DNA of 64,000 nucleotides from Rosa chinensis. Taxonomy: Eukaryota > Streptophyta > Magnoliopsida > Rosales > Rosaceae. The stretch lies in contig NC_037089.1 of assembly GCF_002994745.2 (NCBI RefSeq), positions 84,530,347 to 84,594,346 of the forward strand, given 5' to 3'. Below are positions 47,571 through 59,186 of this stretch, piece after piece (position 1 is the first letter of the stretch; every line of letters starts with the position of its first letter). The translations under genes and the position numbers were made by a program. The notes beneath the pieces were generated by a model that saw only the letters and a program-made list of their open reading frames with translations, did no database searches and had not been told where the DNA came from.

Positions 47571-49237
47571 TTACATGTTTTCAACTTTGTAGCTTTCCAA
47601 CAGAGGTTTCTTACAAATAGGTAACCCTCTCAAGCTACCAAAGCAAGAGTCTTCACTCATTTCTTCTTCCTTTGCCTTTCCCCATAGTACTGCAAACAAC
47701 CCTATGGATAGCATTACAGCTCCAACAACACTGCAAAAATTGGGATATGAATAGTGTTTAACACAAAATACCAGATTAGCTGCTTCTTTCTTCTCGAATT
47801 TGATTATAATCTTGTTGATTAAGAAACTTTTGAAAAAGTAATTACATAACATGAAGAGAGAAAGAGACAGACATGCCAAGATGGAGATCATCACCAAGGA
47901 AAATGACACCAGAAGCTGCAGCAATGGCAATTGACAATGGCTTGAAGCTCGATACATAGACAGGACCCTTGACGTTCACGCCCCACATGTGAACTAGAAT
48001 GTTGAGGGATGAACCAAAGGCTCCCTACACAAAAATAGAGTCGGCCAATCACCAGACCTTAACAAACTTAAGCTGTTGGGGGATGAGCCAACAAAATATA
48101 GGTATTACGGCCACTAGTGTCTTACCGAGTATAAAATGGCAAGCAACGGTATACCAGGCCTCACTATCCAGGCACCCAACTCTTTTTCTTCTAAGAAACA
48201 TACAGGTGCTGATATAATTGTCCCACACAGGTTGTTTAAGAAGGCAAGGACTAGCTCATCTGTGCACGTTGTCTTCATGATATGTTTCTGCAACATGCTA
48301 GAGAAATTTAACACACTAGTATTTTTGACATATGTACATTTGAGTTACGAAATAGGCAGGTTTAAAGCACCTGAAGGATAGACCAGGTTGAGAACATAAG
48401 GAACCCAACAGCGACCAATAGGCCACCTTTTACCCAATTCTTTTCTGCTGTAGTGGATAGAATAGTTGGTCCCTTATAGAGAACCACTACCATTGCACCT
48501 GATATTGATACTAAAGTGCCCATGACTTTGGCTTGACTGCTGCTGCTTCTGAAACTTAGACTTTCCATCCTAGAGAATTTAGGCAGCCAAATTAAACGAA
48601 GAAAATACCTCATATGTACTAATTAGTCAGAGATGAGACGTGAAGAAAATAAGTGAAAACCTGAAGATTACAGCTAGTATGAATACAAAAGCTGGAGACA
48701 GGTTGCCAATAGCAGAAGCAAGGGTTGGTGAACTGTATTCAATACCTTTATATAGACATAAATTACCCAAAAACCTATATAAAACATATGGACATAAATT
48801 ATCAAACATATATCAGCAATTTCAATGTAAAAATTCATAATTTAGGCAGCTAATTCTTGACTGTTATAAAATCAAACTATATACCTTGTCAGTCCAAGGA
48901 GGAAGAGTTCAAAGAGGAGTGAGAGCTTGAATGGAGGAAGCCCTGTTCTGCATATCAGTTATGTAAAGAAGAATGGCCTTAGTGCATGTATGCACTTTTT
49001 GATATTTGTGTGAAGTTCAGAGAAAAATTTCCGAGTTACTTACCTGCGAAAGATGAAAGGTAGAGGAAGGAGAAGAAGAGTAGCAACTGCATAAGAGTAG
49101 ACAATGAAGACATAGTAGCTTAACCCTCTTGAGGTGGCTGCTTTAAAGAAGATGTTCAACCCAACATAGATGCATTCCATTGTAACCATGGCGGTGAATG
49201 GCAGAATTAAATCCTTCTGAGCATACCTCCATGCCAT
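47571..49237 (-). CDS. WAT1-related (EamA/MtN21-like) transporter E
   Basis: Seven exons: 49237-49044, 48947-48885, 48774-48661, 48569-48371, 48287-48126, 48024-47873 and 47730-47571, giving 347 residues with all introns GT-AG. The N-terminus is [17 protein letters not shown], different from the MAGRSCYRD start of A-D. EamA signatures are [20 protein letters not shown] and [20 protein letters not shown] with FLGDDLHLG. The tail contains KEEEMSEDS and ends KVENM. Exon 2 ends LGLTR where the others have LGLIG. It is the closest relative of pseudogene F. It is compact, with no transposon inside, and appears functional. Confidence 0.92.
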
Positions 49238-49733
49238 TGCTCACACACACAGAGACAGTTCTTAATGCAAATTCATAAAGAAGAAGATTATCTTATTGCT
49301 TCTTTATCAATTTGCTTCCTCTTTAAGTTATTATTCTGTCTTTCCTTTCAAGCTAACCTTCATTTATTCAATTACCATAATCATATATGTCTAAAGGAAT
49401 CAAATTCTATCTTTAAAAAAGCAATTAGATTATCAGTGACCCTACACTTTGACATTTAGGCTTCAAAAACCAAAAGATTTCTCTTAGGCTCATGTAAATG
49501 TTGTACTCTCTTCTTTTGAAACTTACTTCCAATAATGTATAATGGTTTGCACATTTGGTAAATTTACTTTGGTCACTATATTGCATCTCTTGGGAACTTG
49601 CATTCAAGTTAATTACATGATTTTTGATAAAAGAAAAGGAAACATTCTATGGTAGAGGACAATAAACATGTTTTTAGTATGATCTTCAACTATAGGTGCG
49701 GGACAGTTAGTATTCTTCATCTTACACATAATG
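49238..49733. other. Spacer between WAT1-E and the 3' end of pseudogene F
   Basis: WAT1-E promoter and the 3' flank of F. Nothing else was recognised. Confidence 0.5.
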
Positions 49734-52192
49734 TTACATAGCTTCAACTTTGAAGCTTTCTAACAAAGGTGCCTTATGTTGAGTTAAAAGTGTAAAATGT
49801 GAAAATGTCACCCAACATAATTTCACTCGTATTCATTAACAGAATAGAGTTTTAATTATTTCGGTTTCGACCCATTTAAGACAGAATGTGTCTCTTAATT
49901 ATAATCCCTTGTTACAAGGGAAACACCATTTGATTCCATTTATAAAGAAACCAATGTGTGGTTGTTTGTTTTTGCGGCTGCACCCGAATTTTGGAATGGG
50001 TTGCCTACATACCCGGGAAGGGATCAAGCCACTCGTAGTTCAAGAGTTCCAATGAGTGAATGACCCATTGGAAGACTTGGATTTTTGGGATAGGAATAGT
50101 GTTTAGGATGCGGTTGCATCTAGATTATTTGATTCAAGATTGCCTACATACCCTTGCGGGATCAAACCACATGTAGTTCTAGCATTTGGGATTTAAATGG
50201 GTAGATGACCCATTTATATTTGTGTTTGAGATATTTGTGAGGGTTTAGAGCCATTGAATTTTGCTTTTGGGTAATTTGGGAATGATTTGATTTTTTCTGG
50301 TGTTTTGGTGAATTTGACTGGTAGAGTCAGAGATTCGGATTGGCTGAATTTGACTGGTGGAGTCAGGGATTCGATTTGAATTTGTGGTTGCATCTAGTGG
50401 GTCGCTAGATTGCCTACATACCCTGTGAAGGAATCAAACCACTGTAGTTCAGACATTTTTTTGGATTTGGGAATTTTTCTTGGTTTTGTACCAAAATGAT
50501 ATTTTTTAGGTTCCGAAGTATTTTTAACAAAACCAAAGCTCGGGTATTTTGCAATGAACATCCATAGCGTCAAGTAAACTCCGAGTCGTACTTTTTAATT
50601 TTCGTCTGAAGACTGGTGGCACTATTGAGCTTTTCTTTCGGGGCATTCTTGATTTAGACACCATTGATGTCGAACCTCGCCTAGCACTTTAATCGGGGGG
50701 GCCCAAATTTGATATGGGCACCCAATTTTTATTCGTTCCACTTCTCTTCGTTTTCACCTCTTTATTCTTCTTTTTTTTCCTTTTCACCTCTTTTGTTTCG
50801 TTCTCACCCTGCCCTGAACAAAACGCAGAACCAAACGAAATGAAGATGGACTTGAAGACTGAAGTTGCATTAGAGATGGACTTGGAGATGGGTACGTAGG
50901 AGCTTCCACGAAGCAAAATGGAAGATGGGGCTGTGTCTTTATTCTTGGCGAGAGAGACCACCTCTTAATTTGTTATTTGTGTTTTCTCAGGCCAGCGATA
51001 CATTTGTGACTTATGGGGCCGAAGCAGTGCCCTTTCACGGCAGTAATTTGAGACACCCGTTATCCAAAATAAGGCAGCACGAGATTTGGAATCATGGTCG
51101 GGGATCGTTGCTTCTCATTGTTTCAATTGTAGAGTAGCAATCATGATGCCCACCAACTGTTCGATGAAAGGCCAAAGAAAACCTCTGCAGCAATTTCCTT
51201 GCTAAATTTTATTTGAGGTAGTGTTGGTGAGCTTTGTCTTATTGATTCCACGAACAAGGTTTAATTGATCTGTTTATAACCCAGCATCCGGCTCTATGTA
51301 TTAATTGCTTGAGCCGTCCGACTTCACGAGTCCATAGCCTTTCGACAACAAGCCATATTATTAATTTGACCAATGAGCAGCTTTTCTTTTTGGTCTGCTA
51401 CACCCACCGCTTCACTTTTCATGTTTTCTTTTTTTTATATATATATTTTTTTTTTGTTTTGTTTGCAGCATCATACTGCAAATTCAAAAACAAGAATCCA
51501 GAACATGCCATTACCTTCATTATTTCTAATTGTGATCAACAAAGAAACACGTAGCTCTTGATGTAGTTTTTGTCTTCATCAACCTTGTTTTACTTGATTA
51601 AGATATATTCATGTAAAACTCCAGCAATTGCCTTCATATTTTTGTTTCTTTTGCCAATGCCATTTTGAGGTAGTTAAAATGCAAACTCCTTTAGCCAATA
51701 CGTGGCTTTACAAGGGATAATATTTGCTCCATTTCAGCAACTTGGTCACCAAAAAGCCTCTGCATTATATTTATGAATACAAAGCTTGTTATAGCTTCAT
51801 TTATCGATTTGGACGAGTGATTTGTACACGTCCTGCAGATTTTTTTCTTCAAACTCATTTGTTGTGATGGTGTGCAACTACGTAAGGAGCCTCGGCAAAG
51901 CTCCAGTAGTGACCAATTACTTTACTTCTGAAGGGAGCAGCTTTTCTTATTTGCTTCAAAAGCAATGGTCATGGTTCATGAACAAGGAATAGCACATCCG
52001 AAAGGCGAGAGGTTCGTGGTTCGTCAGTAGCAGTGGTGACCTGCAGCTTTGAGCTTTCATTCTTTGTGAGTTTGAAAGTGCTACAGATACGAGACGGTGC
52101 TGCCAGGATTTGAAGGAGCAAAGTCGGCGCTGCTACAATATGGGAAGGCTTGCTGCTGGGATTTGAGAGCGCAAGGCCTGCATCAGAGGCGC

Positions 52193-52426
52193 TGTTAGGA
52201 ATCTATCTTCTAACATGGGCTTTCATTGTTGTTTGGGCCTATTTGGGCTTTTTGTTACATGAGTCCATTACTTCTAGAGTTTTTCTCTGCTTAAATAGCT
52301 AGTAGCAATTGTAACGGGGCATCAAAGAATCGAACCAGTTTATTTGCTTAGTTTTTTCCTCTTTGTTTTCCTTCTTCTCTTTTGCAACAATGTCAATTCT
52401 GGACTTGGATCCTGAGGATCCTAACA
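52193..52426 (+). repeat. 5' LTR of the gene-capturing element
   Basis: Contains the ATG (52390) that opens the long ORF and a CTTAAATAG TATA-like motif near 52290. Confidence 0.95.
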
Positions 52427-55400
52427 ACTGGTATCAGAGCCCGCACCTGGGCCTGTTTCCGGTTAGTCCGGCGGGGTACGGCGGTGGGATCTCCGCGGCT
52501 TGTTATTGCACGCATTCGTCTCACCCTCACGGCAGCCCTAGCTACCCACCACCACCTTCCCAAACAATCATCAATGGGTATGTTTTCCCTCATCAATTTC
52601 CATCAACCCACAATTACCATTCACCTCATTCTGACCCAAATCCCTGGATATACCCTTCGATTTCACAACACCATTCCTATGGCCCGTCAGTTTCCAGTGT
52701 TCATTCTCCGTTCATCTTCACCAAAACCATGACCACACCACCTATTTACCATTTTGCTCCTTCAATCCAAACCTTTCAGTCACCCTTGGTCCCTACTTTT
52801 ATGCCCCAACTCCCAATTACATATCCCAAACCTCTTTCTCTGAATCGCAAGTCGTTTCGGCGTTTCAGACATAGAGTCGCCATGGCGGCGAAAGAGAGAA
52901 TTGCCAAAAAGACCCGAAACCCATATATGTTTCATGGTGTGGGTAAGTACTCGAGGTCCAAGATGTACCACAAGCGCGGTCTTTGGGCCATCAAGGCCAA
53001 AAATGGAGGTGCCTTCCCACATCACAACTCCAAGGAGGCAGGTGAGATTATGGAGGAGCTGGGTCAGCTACGTGTGGGTCGAAAAACTTTGATCGATACA
53101 TCGGAACCACCGGCGGTGCAGTCCGGAACTCCACCTACTACCGGAAACACTTCGTCGTTTTCATTTCCTGTAACGGAACCCACAGACCACTCCATTTCCA
53201 CACAAGCTTCAGCTGGTTCATCTCTTCCTCCATCAAATGAGGCTACAGGGTTTGTTGGAGATATATCGCTGGACATCCCAGCTGTGGCAGTGAATTTGGC
53301 TGGTATCAATGAGTCTGCACATGATGTAGACCCGAATGCAAGCACTGGTTCTCAGATAGTTACTGAAATCAATGTGGGTGTACAGATTAGTGAAGATGTG
53401 TTGTTGCCTGAATATGTTCTCCCAGCAGAGGTTTCTGTGAATACTGAAAATGGGCATAATTGGATTGAGATGGTTATTGATTTGGAGAAGCTTGGAGTGT
53501 TGGATATCGGTCCTCCAGTAGTGGAAGCACTGTCAAGGACAAAATTCATAGGGCTTTCAAAGGGTTTTAGCTTCCTAAATGGGTTGTCACATTCATCAAC
53601 TTTTCAGATTGTTAATGTAATTAGTACCGGGGAGAACGTGATGGGGTATTGGACACCTGAAAATGAATTTGTGAGAAACTTGAATTGCAAAACCGCAATG
53701 AACAGCTCATTCTCTACTTCCAATAGTAGTCTTGGGTCTATTATATGGCCTGGAGACTCCACCTCTACTCCAAAAGGTTGGCAGATTCCTACAAGTGGGA
53801 CGAAGTTGAAGATTTTACTACCAGTTCAGAGTGGGTTCAAGGAATTTACGAACGTGGCGGATGATTCTAACTTTGAGCAGCATATTATGATGAAAGAGGA
53901 ATTTTACAAAGAACAGTTGACTCTGGTGTATCGATTTTGTAGGTCAGGTCATTTTGATAAGGCAAAAGAGGTGTTTGTGCAAATATTGAAGAGGTGGAAA
54001 TCAAAAGTTACAGATGAAGTTGCAGGGGAGGAGAATACTAAGAAACCAAATTTTGTTCTTAAGGAAGGCCTCAAGCTCGACAATAAGATGGTAGTATGCT
54101 CCATTGACACCCAATCTCGATCACATCTATTGTCGTGGTTCATTCTTTTCTTTGAACTTGGTAATTGTGAGACAATGAAGGAAACACCACCCTATTGCAG
54201 AAAAGCATCGGCCGAAATTAGTCTAGTGACCCAAAGCTTAGTCTCTCAGGTATTCACTGCCATCATTTCCAGTCCTCAATACTTTCGAGCATCTTTTTAT
54301 GGGGTATTGTATGACTTGATTAAACTCTATGTTGTGATTTATATTGCTTTCATCGATAATGCTGGAAATTTTCTCCCTGATGACTCATTTGGGATAATGA
54401 TAGGAAATGACAAGTTATTTTATGAATATATGAATGTGCTTGCCAAAATGCTTTTAAGGAGTGTTAGTAAGGAGCAGCTGATGAGTTCAAATGTTAGCAT
54501 AATGGATACAATTGTTGCTGCATTATGTGGAGAGAGCATCAAGATGGATGGAGTTGGAATTTCGTTTTTAATTTGGTTGCTTGCAATTCGTAGTACAAAG
54601 TTTAAGAGAGAAGCTGCAAGTATAATACATATCTGGGCATCTCTTATTGATTATCAGATGGTGGACTGGAATGTTATATATGCCTTGATGTATGAAGAGA
54701 GATTCATTATTAAGTTTTCTAAGAAAAGAAAAGACAGGGAACTTGAAGCTTTGAAATGTGTCTCTCTGGTTATAGAAGTTCATGGTTCTGCTATGAGGAG
54801 AGGTTTATCTAATCTTGTCTTGCGAAATGCAGTTGTCAATGTATATGGCCATCGGGGTTATAAAGTTCATGCATATCAGATGTTCAAATTGATTGAATCT
54901 AAAGATGTTGTGTCTTGGACGAGTATGATATCTTGTTATGTTCATAATGGGCCTGCAAGTGAGGCTCTTGAACTTTGTCAGCTCATGAAAGAAGTAAATG
55001 TTAAACTTGATTTCCAGGCTTATGGGATGCATGGTCATGGCAAGGAAGCCATTGATTTATTCAAGAGGATGGAAGACCAAAAGATTGTTCCAGATCATAT
55101 TATGTTTTGGGCTCAAGTCTTTTACATTAAGGGTCAAATGGAAACTGATGATGGGCTTGCAAATCAATTGGGGAAGATATGTTTGCTTATTGCAATTGCA
55201 ATTAATCAATTTCATTTAAATGAAGCTGCCGCTTTGTACAAGGGAATGGACACAAGTGCAATTATTCAATTACATTCAACGAATTGGTTGGTCCAGCCTG
55301 AGCATGAACACTGCAAATGGTCTGCTGCAATTTTTCTTGCATTAATCTCAAGTTGCCTACATGTTACCAATCATAAGCAAAAGTTTGAGAATATCGCAAG

Positions 55401-56463
55401 ACTTGTCGAGGTGTTGTGTAGTAGCAAAAGCATCTTTGTGAAAGGAGCCGGTGGGATTGGCTTGGGGTTTTCTTGCCAAGATCTTCTTACTTGGGCCAAT
55501 GCTTCTGATAATTCTAGCATGGAAACAGACCTAGACAAGCTGTTAGAAAGGGACTTGCTTGGTGACATAGCTAAGGCATTATTATTTATGATATTCTGGG
55601 TTAGGGGGCTTGATGCTATTTCCAAGATAAAAGATGTGATATCATGGGTTTTGCACATGAATGGAATGGTTCAAGTTTCATTTCATCATCTTCTTCAATT
55701 GGTTATCACATTGTTCATCTTCTATCTTGAGTTATTCTCTGGTGTCGTGTCCTCTATCATCTGCAATTCTCACTATGGTAGCACTTTCTCTTATATCTGC
55801 TATTTGGTTGGAAACTTATCTCACAAGTGTCAAGCAGCTCAGCTACAAAATCAGAGGCAGAAACAAAACAATGCATTGGGAGAAAATGAGAGATCATTGT
55901 TGCTCTTTCAAAGAGTACTCTTCCTCTGTTTTATTTCAGAGCTTGCGAAGGGAGATCGACAGCTTCAAATATTCTTACCTTATGTTATTATGCTGGAATT
56001 GGGAGAAGCATTTACAACTTGGGAATTGCTACATACAAGGGGTGGATGCAGTGATAGGGAATGTCCTGGAGTTCTTACTGAGACCAATAGATGTGAAGAT
56101 GTGGTGGTGTTTAAGGACACTGATGTTGGTGGTGATCAATCTAAATTACATGCACACAACTTATCACCAATGTCCTACGAGAGTGACTCCAGGCATGCAG
56201 TTGAACTTGGCAACGGTGCTTCTTTGCTGCTTCTTTATTTTTTTTGCAATTACCATATCAATGCGCGAGGACATCAATTGGGAGCTGAGATGATATCTTC
56301 AGATGTTCCTCTTCTTAGTGTAGATGACCTTGCAAACCAGCTTGTCGAAGTACTTGATTTGTATAGGCTGAAAGAGGTACTGAGCTTGGGTGGTGACTTG
56401 GATGATGAAGCAGGGGTAAGTTTTGGAAGACAACTCAGGCTTGAGGTCAAGCCTGTTCTTTGA
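52390..56463 (+). CDS. Chimeric 1,357-residue ORF of the gene-capturing LTR element
   Basis: The first ATG is in the 5' LTR; codons for NNWYQSP run across the primer binding site, and TGA at 56461-56463 is 11 bases before the 3' LTR. Residue ranges, by resemblance: 20-160 Pro/Ser/His-rich, unrecognised; 172-212 ribosomal protein eL6 N-terminus; 376-491 glutamate-receptor-like ligand-binding region; 786-906 pentatricopeptide repeats; 916-1071 RST1-like. The parts between and after are not recognised. All recognised parts are sense and in frame, with no introns visible. Length is unlike any family I know. It may be translated, or it may simply be open by recent assembly from spliced coding RNA. 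No function can be given. Confidence 0.7.
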   Translation: MSILDLDPEDPNNWYQSPHLGLFPVSPAGYGGGISAACYCTHSSHPHGSPSYPPPPSQTIINGYVFPHQFPSTHNYHSPHSDPNPWIYPSISQHHSYGPSVSSVHSPFIFTKTMTTPPIYHFAPSIQTFQSPLVPTFMPQLPITYPKPLSLNRKSFRRFRHRVAMAAKERIAKKTRNPYMFHGVGKYSRSKMYHKRGLWAIKAKNGGAFPHHNSKEAGEIMEELGQLRVGRKTLIDTSEPPAVQSGTPPTTGNTSSFSFPVTEPTDHSISTQASAGSSLPPSNEATGFVGDISLDIPAVAVNLAGINESAHDVDPNASTGSQIVTEINVGVQISEDVLLPEYVLPAEVSVNTENGHNWIEMVIDLEKLGVLDIGPPVVEALSRTKFIGLSKGFSFLNGLSHSSTFQIVNVISTGENVMGYWTPENEFVRNLNCKTAMNSSFSTSNSSLGSIIWPGDSTSTPKGWQIPTSGTKLKILLPVQSGFKEFTNVADDSNFEQHIMMKEEFYKEQLTLVYRFCRSGHFDKAKEVFVQILKRWKSKVTDEVAGEENTKKPNFVLKEGLKLDNKMVVCSIDTQSRSHLLSWFILFFELGNCETMKETPPYCRKASAEISLVTQSLVSQVFTAIISSPQYFRASFYGVLYDLIKLYVVIYIAFIDNAGNFLPDDSFGIMIGNDKLFYEYMNVLAKMLLRSVSKEQLMSSNVSIMDTIVAALCGESIKMDGVGISFLIWLLAIRSTKFKREAASIIHIWASLIDYQMVDWNVIYALMYEERFIIKFSKKRKDRELEALKCVSLVIEVHGSAMRRGLSNLVLRNAVVNVYGHRGYKVHAYQMFKLIESKDVVSWTSMISCYVHNGPASEALELCQLMKEVNVKLDFQAYGMHGHGKEAIDLFKRMEDQKIVPDHIMFWAQVFYIKGQMETDDGLANQLGKICLLIAIAINQFHLNEAAALYKGMDTSAIIQLHSTNWLVQPEHEHCKWSAAIFLALISSCLHVTNHKQKFENIARLVEVLCSSKSIFVKGAGGIGLGFSCQDLLTWANASDNSSMETDLDKLLERDLLGDIAKALLFMIFWVRGLDAISKIKDVISWVLHMNGMVQVSFHHLLQLVITLFIFYLELFSGVVSSIICNSHYGSTFSYICYLVGNLSHKCQAAQLQNQRQKQNNALGENERSLLLFQRVLFLCFISELAKGDRQLQIFLPYVIMLELGEAFTTWELLHTRGGCSDRECPGVLTETNRCEDVVVFKDTDVGGDQSKLHAHNLSPMSYESDSRHAVELGNGASLLLLYFFCNYHINARGHQLGAEMISSDVPLLSVDDLANQLVEVLDLYRLKEVLSLGGDLDDEAGVSFGRQLRLEVKPVL
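52429..52440 (+). promoter_or_regulatory. tRNA-iMet primer binding site
   Basis: TGGTATCAGAGC, two bases after the 5' LTR; the standard minus-strand primer site of many plant LTR elements. Confidence 0.95.
52903..53025 (+). pseudogene. Captured ribosomal protein eL6 (L6e) segment
   Basis: [20 protein letters not shown] followed by NGG-FP-H is the highly conserved N-terminal block of cytosolic ribosomal protein L6. It is preceded by [13 protein letters not shown], which resembles but does not match the usual start. Confidence 0.8.
53515..53862 (+). pseudogene. Captured glutamate-receptor-like (GLR) segment
   Basis: [50 protein letters not shown] and [11 protein letters not shown] follow in the order found at the junction of the amino-terminal and ligand-binding domains of plant GLRs. 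No channel pore region is present. Confidence 0.78.
54745..55107 (+). pseudogene. Captured PPR-protein segment
   Basis: Motifs typical of PLS-class pentatricopeptide proteins: [38 protein letters not shown] and [18 protein letters not shown]. The repeat spacing is shortened after [10 protein letters not shown], so part was lost. Confidence 0.82.
55135..55602 (+). pseudogene. Captured RST1-like segment
   Basis: [52 protein letters not shown] and [14 protein letters not shown] resemble the large ARM-repeat protein RST1 (focadhesin family, involved in RNA exosome/wax biosynthesis regulation). Recognised from memory of the family; a search would settle it. Confidence 0.6.
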
Positions 56464-56474
56464 GCGGGCGGAAA
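56462..56474 (+). other. Polypurine tract of the gene-capturing element
   Basis: GAGCGGGCGGAAA, with one C-interrupted purine run, directly before the 3' LTR; priming site for plus-strand synthesis. It overlaps the last two bases of the ORF stop codon. Confidence 0.7.
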
Positions 56475-56708
56475 TGTTAGGAATCTATCTTCTAACATGG
56501 GCTTTCATTGTTGTTTGGGCCTATTTGGGCTTTTTGTTACATGAGTCCATTACTTCTAGAGTTTTTCTCTGCTTAAATAGCTAGTAGCAATTGTAACGGG
56601 GCATCAAAGAATCGAACCAGTTTATTTGCTTAGTTTTTTCCTCTTTGTTTTCCTTCTTCTCTTTTGCAACAATGTCAATTCTGGACTTGGATCCTGAAGA
56701 TCCTAACA
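56475..56708 (+). repeat. 3' LTR of the gene-capturing element
   Basis: Same as the 5' LTR except A for G near its end (CCTGAAGATCC versus CCTGAGGATCC). Confidence 0.95.
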
Positions 56709-58979
56709 GGCGCTGCCCGGCCTGAGTTCATCGGGACGCTGCCCGGCATGGTCATCGGAGGCGCTGCTCCGGCATGTTGTCTTTGACATCATTGACACCC
56801 GAAGGTGTCGTTGGGGGAGGGCCTGCAACAGAAAAGAAAAGGCGGCAGAGAGCAATGGAATGAGGTCTGAACCTTTTGTCTTCCAACCTGCAAAGCAGTT
56901 CTCCTCCTTGTTTTTCCACGCTGCTGTGCTCCGTTGTCCTCCTGTCGTCCCCCTTCTTTTTCACCTCCTAGGCTCGTTTTATATGAGACCTAAGAGTTGT
57001 TGAGGTTGAACTGTTCTCACCTTTTTAAATTGTACTTGGACTCGTCTTCTTCTCATTCTTAGACGTGAAGGTAACTTTACCTTACCCAAATTACATCTGC
57101 CTTGAACTCCTTTTTATTACTTTGTTGTAGAGTTTTAGTAAAGCTAGAAGTAACTCGGCAGATAAATTGTGGAATCCTAGAACTACCATGCTTTTTTTTC
57201 TTATTATTCTTTTCATGTTTTGGATTTGCCGAAAACATTCATATTGTTGAAGAGTCCTCATTCAAGATGAACTTGTGATTTTTTTCATTTCAACACCTTA
57301 CCAATATGTAAGCCTCTCAAGCTATCAAAGCCAGTCTTCACTAATTTCTTCTTCTTTTCCCTTTTCCCCAAATTACTGCATAAAAACCTATTGATAGCGT
57401 TGCAGCTCCAACAACACTGCAGAAGTAGGGATTTGAATAGTGTTAATACACGAGATAGTAGAAGGAAAGCTTAGTTGGTTCTTTTTTCTCTAAATCGGTT
57501 ATGATTCGGTCAAGAAGCTTTTGAAAAGGGATGGAATGTGGAGAGAAGAAAGAGAGAGAGACCTGCCAAGAGAGAGACCATCACCAAGGAATATGACACC
57601 GAAAGCAGCAGCAATTGCAATTGACAATGGCTTGAAGCTCGAAATATAAACAGGACCCTTCAAGTGCAGGCCCCATATGTGAACTAGAATGCTGACGGAT
57701 GAACCAAATACTCCCTACACAACAATAGCTTCATATCATCACTAGGATCAAAAAAATTTAAGCTATTGGAATTGAGTCCACAATATATATCACGTTGACA
57801 CAGATATACAATTAGATATCACTGTCTAGTAGCTTACCGAGTAGATAATGGCAGGCAACGGAATAACAGGTTGTGGTCTCCAGGCACTCAAGTTTCTTTC
57901 AGCTAAGAAACATACTGGTGCCAATATAATTGTGCCACACAAGTTGTATAAGAAGCCAGAACTAGCTCAACCGGGTATATCTTCATGATATGTGTCTGTA
58001 ACATGTTAAAGAAATTCAAGACTACTCTCTTCCAAATATATTTGAGCGTCGGTCATAAACAGGTTGAAATTTTTTCACATTATTATAGGCTTGTCAAAAG
58101 TACCTGAAGGATACACCAGGCTGAGAATAGAAGGTACCCAACAGTAAGTAAATGGCCACCTTTTATCCAATCCTCCAATCCTTTTATGTTGTAATGGATA
58201 AAATTGTTGGACACTTATAGAGTACCACTATCATTGCACCTGATATTGAGGCTAAAAGTACCCATGACTTTGGCTTGAGACCTACTGCTTCTCAAAGTCA
58301 CCCTTTCCATCCTATTAAATTGGAGTCCACCGAAAACAAAGGCACACTCAAATCATGTTAAAGTACCTCTTCTGTACTAATTGTTCAACAAGATGAAATT
58401 AATCTAAAGAAAGTGAAAACCTGAAGACTACAGCAAGTATGAAGATAAATGCAGGAGAGAGGTTGCCCATAGCTGAAGCAAGAGTAGGTGAACTGTATTC
58501 TATAGTCTATACCTTTATATACACATAAACTACCCCAAAACCCTGCTTGATCAAACATATATGAGCTTTTTCAATGTCAAAATAAAGAATAGCTAGTCTG
58601 TTAATTCTTAACATTCACAAATTCAAACTACCATACCAAATCAGTCCAAGGATAACAGTTTAAAGAGGAGAGTGAGCTTGAAGGGAGGAAGTTCTGTTCT
58701 GCATGTCAGATAAGTGAAGAAGAATTGCATTAGTTTATGCTTTTTGTTGGTTTATATGTGAAATCAAGAGAATTAATATCTGAGTTACTTACCTGCGAAA
58801 GATGAACGTCAGAGGAAACAGAAGAATGGTGCCAATTGCATAAGAGTAGACAATGAAGACATAGTAGCTCAACCCTCTTCAGGTGGCTGCTTTGAATAAG
58901 ACGTTTAACCCAACATTAGTGCACTCCATTGTAACCATGGCAATGAACGGTAGAACATCCTTATCCATGCCATTGCCAT

Positions 58980-59186
58980 CTCCTCTCTTTCTCTCACACA
59001 CAAAGGGAGACAATATCGAAATGTAAATACATTAAGAACAACATGATGGTCTTATTTTATAGTTATCATTATTTTAAGAAGGCCTTTTTGAAAAACTAGT
59101 TGGAGAGCTATATTCAACCAACCGTCGTAGTCTTTCTTTCTCTTAGGCTTTCTTTATTGAATCTGTTCTCTACGATTCTCCCATTC
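58980..59186. other. 5' flank of pseudogene F
   Basis: Short CT-rich region upstream of WAT1-F, ending at the copia B2 LTR. Confidence 0.5.

Larger units (their letters stand above)
52193..56708 (+). mobile_element. Gene-capturing LTR retrotransposon with one long chimeric ORF
   Basis: LTRs of 234 bp (52193-52426 and 56475-56708) start TGTTAGGAATC and end GATCCTAACA, and differ at one position that I can see. Target duplication GGCGC (52188-52192 and 56709-56713). TGGTATCAGAGC at 52429-52440 is the classic initiator-tRNA-Met primer site. GAGCGGGCGGAAA before the 3' LTR is the polypurine tract. The interior has no gag, protease, integrase, RT or RNase H that I can recognise. It is filled by one ORF made partly of host-gene-like segments. 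The element must have been moved by another element's enzymes, and recently, given its LTRs. It is nested in the Gypsy solo LTR. Confidence 0.93.
49777..57295 (+). mobile_element. Gypsy-type solo LTR (about 3 kb) inserted in WAT1-F exon 7
   Basis: The ends are TGTTGA...TCAACA and the target duplication is CCTTA (49772-49776 and 57296-57300). Excluding the nested element (52193-56713) the insertion is about 3.0 kb with no gag or pol and no second copy of either end, so it is a solo LTR. Three partial copies of TTGCCTACATACCC...ATCAA-CCAC...GTAGTTC lie at 50001-50041, 50139-50179 and 50409-50450, a feature I associate with long Tat/Ogre-type Gypsy LTRs. Strand was taken from the purine tract logic of that family and is uncertain. 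Confidence 0.78.
49734..58979 (-). pseudogene. WAT1-related pseudogene F, last exon split by a solo LTR
   Basis: E-like gene with all seven exon regions, carrying several independent lesions. The start region (about 58971) lacks about 10 bp and is out of frame. Exon 1 has TGA where paralogs have TCA, before RGLSYY. Exon 3 has a 7-bp duplication (near 58502), exon 4 a 1-base insertion near 58254 and a TAA, exon 5 a 1-base deletion near 57950, and exon 7 a shift after IWGK. The final 14 codons, PLLES-FKVEAM then TAA, lie at 49734-49776. They are separated from the rest (57301 onward) by the solo LTR at 49777-57295 and joined by its CCTTA duplication. Confidence 0.9.

Noticed and set aside
50001..50450. 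Three spaced repeats that might suggest a CRISPR-like array
   Set aside because: Spacing is irregular, repeats are diverged, the genome is a plant, and the motif is a feature of a long LTR.
55661..56293. 210-residue frame overlapping the chimeric ORF
   Set aside because: It overlaps the longer frame in another phase and I could not match it to a family with confidence, although a captured segment there could originally have used this frame.
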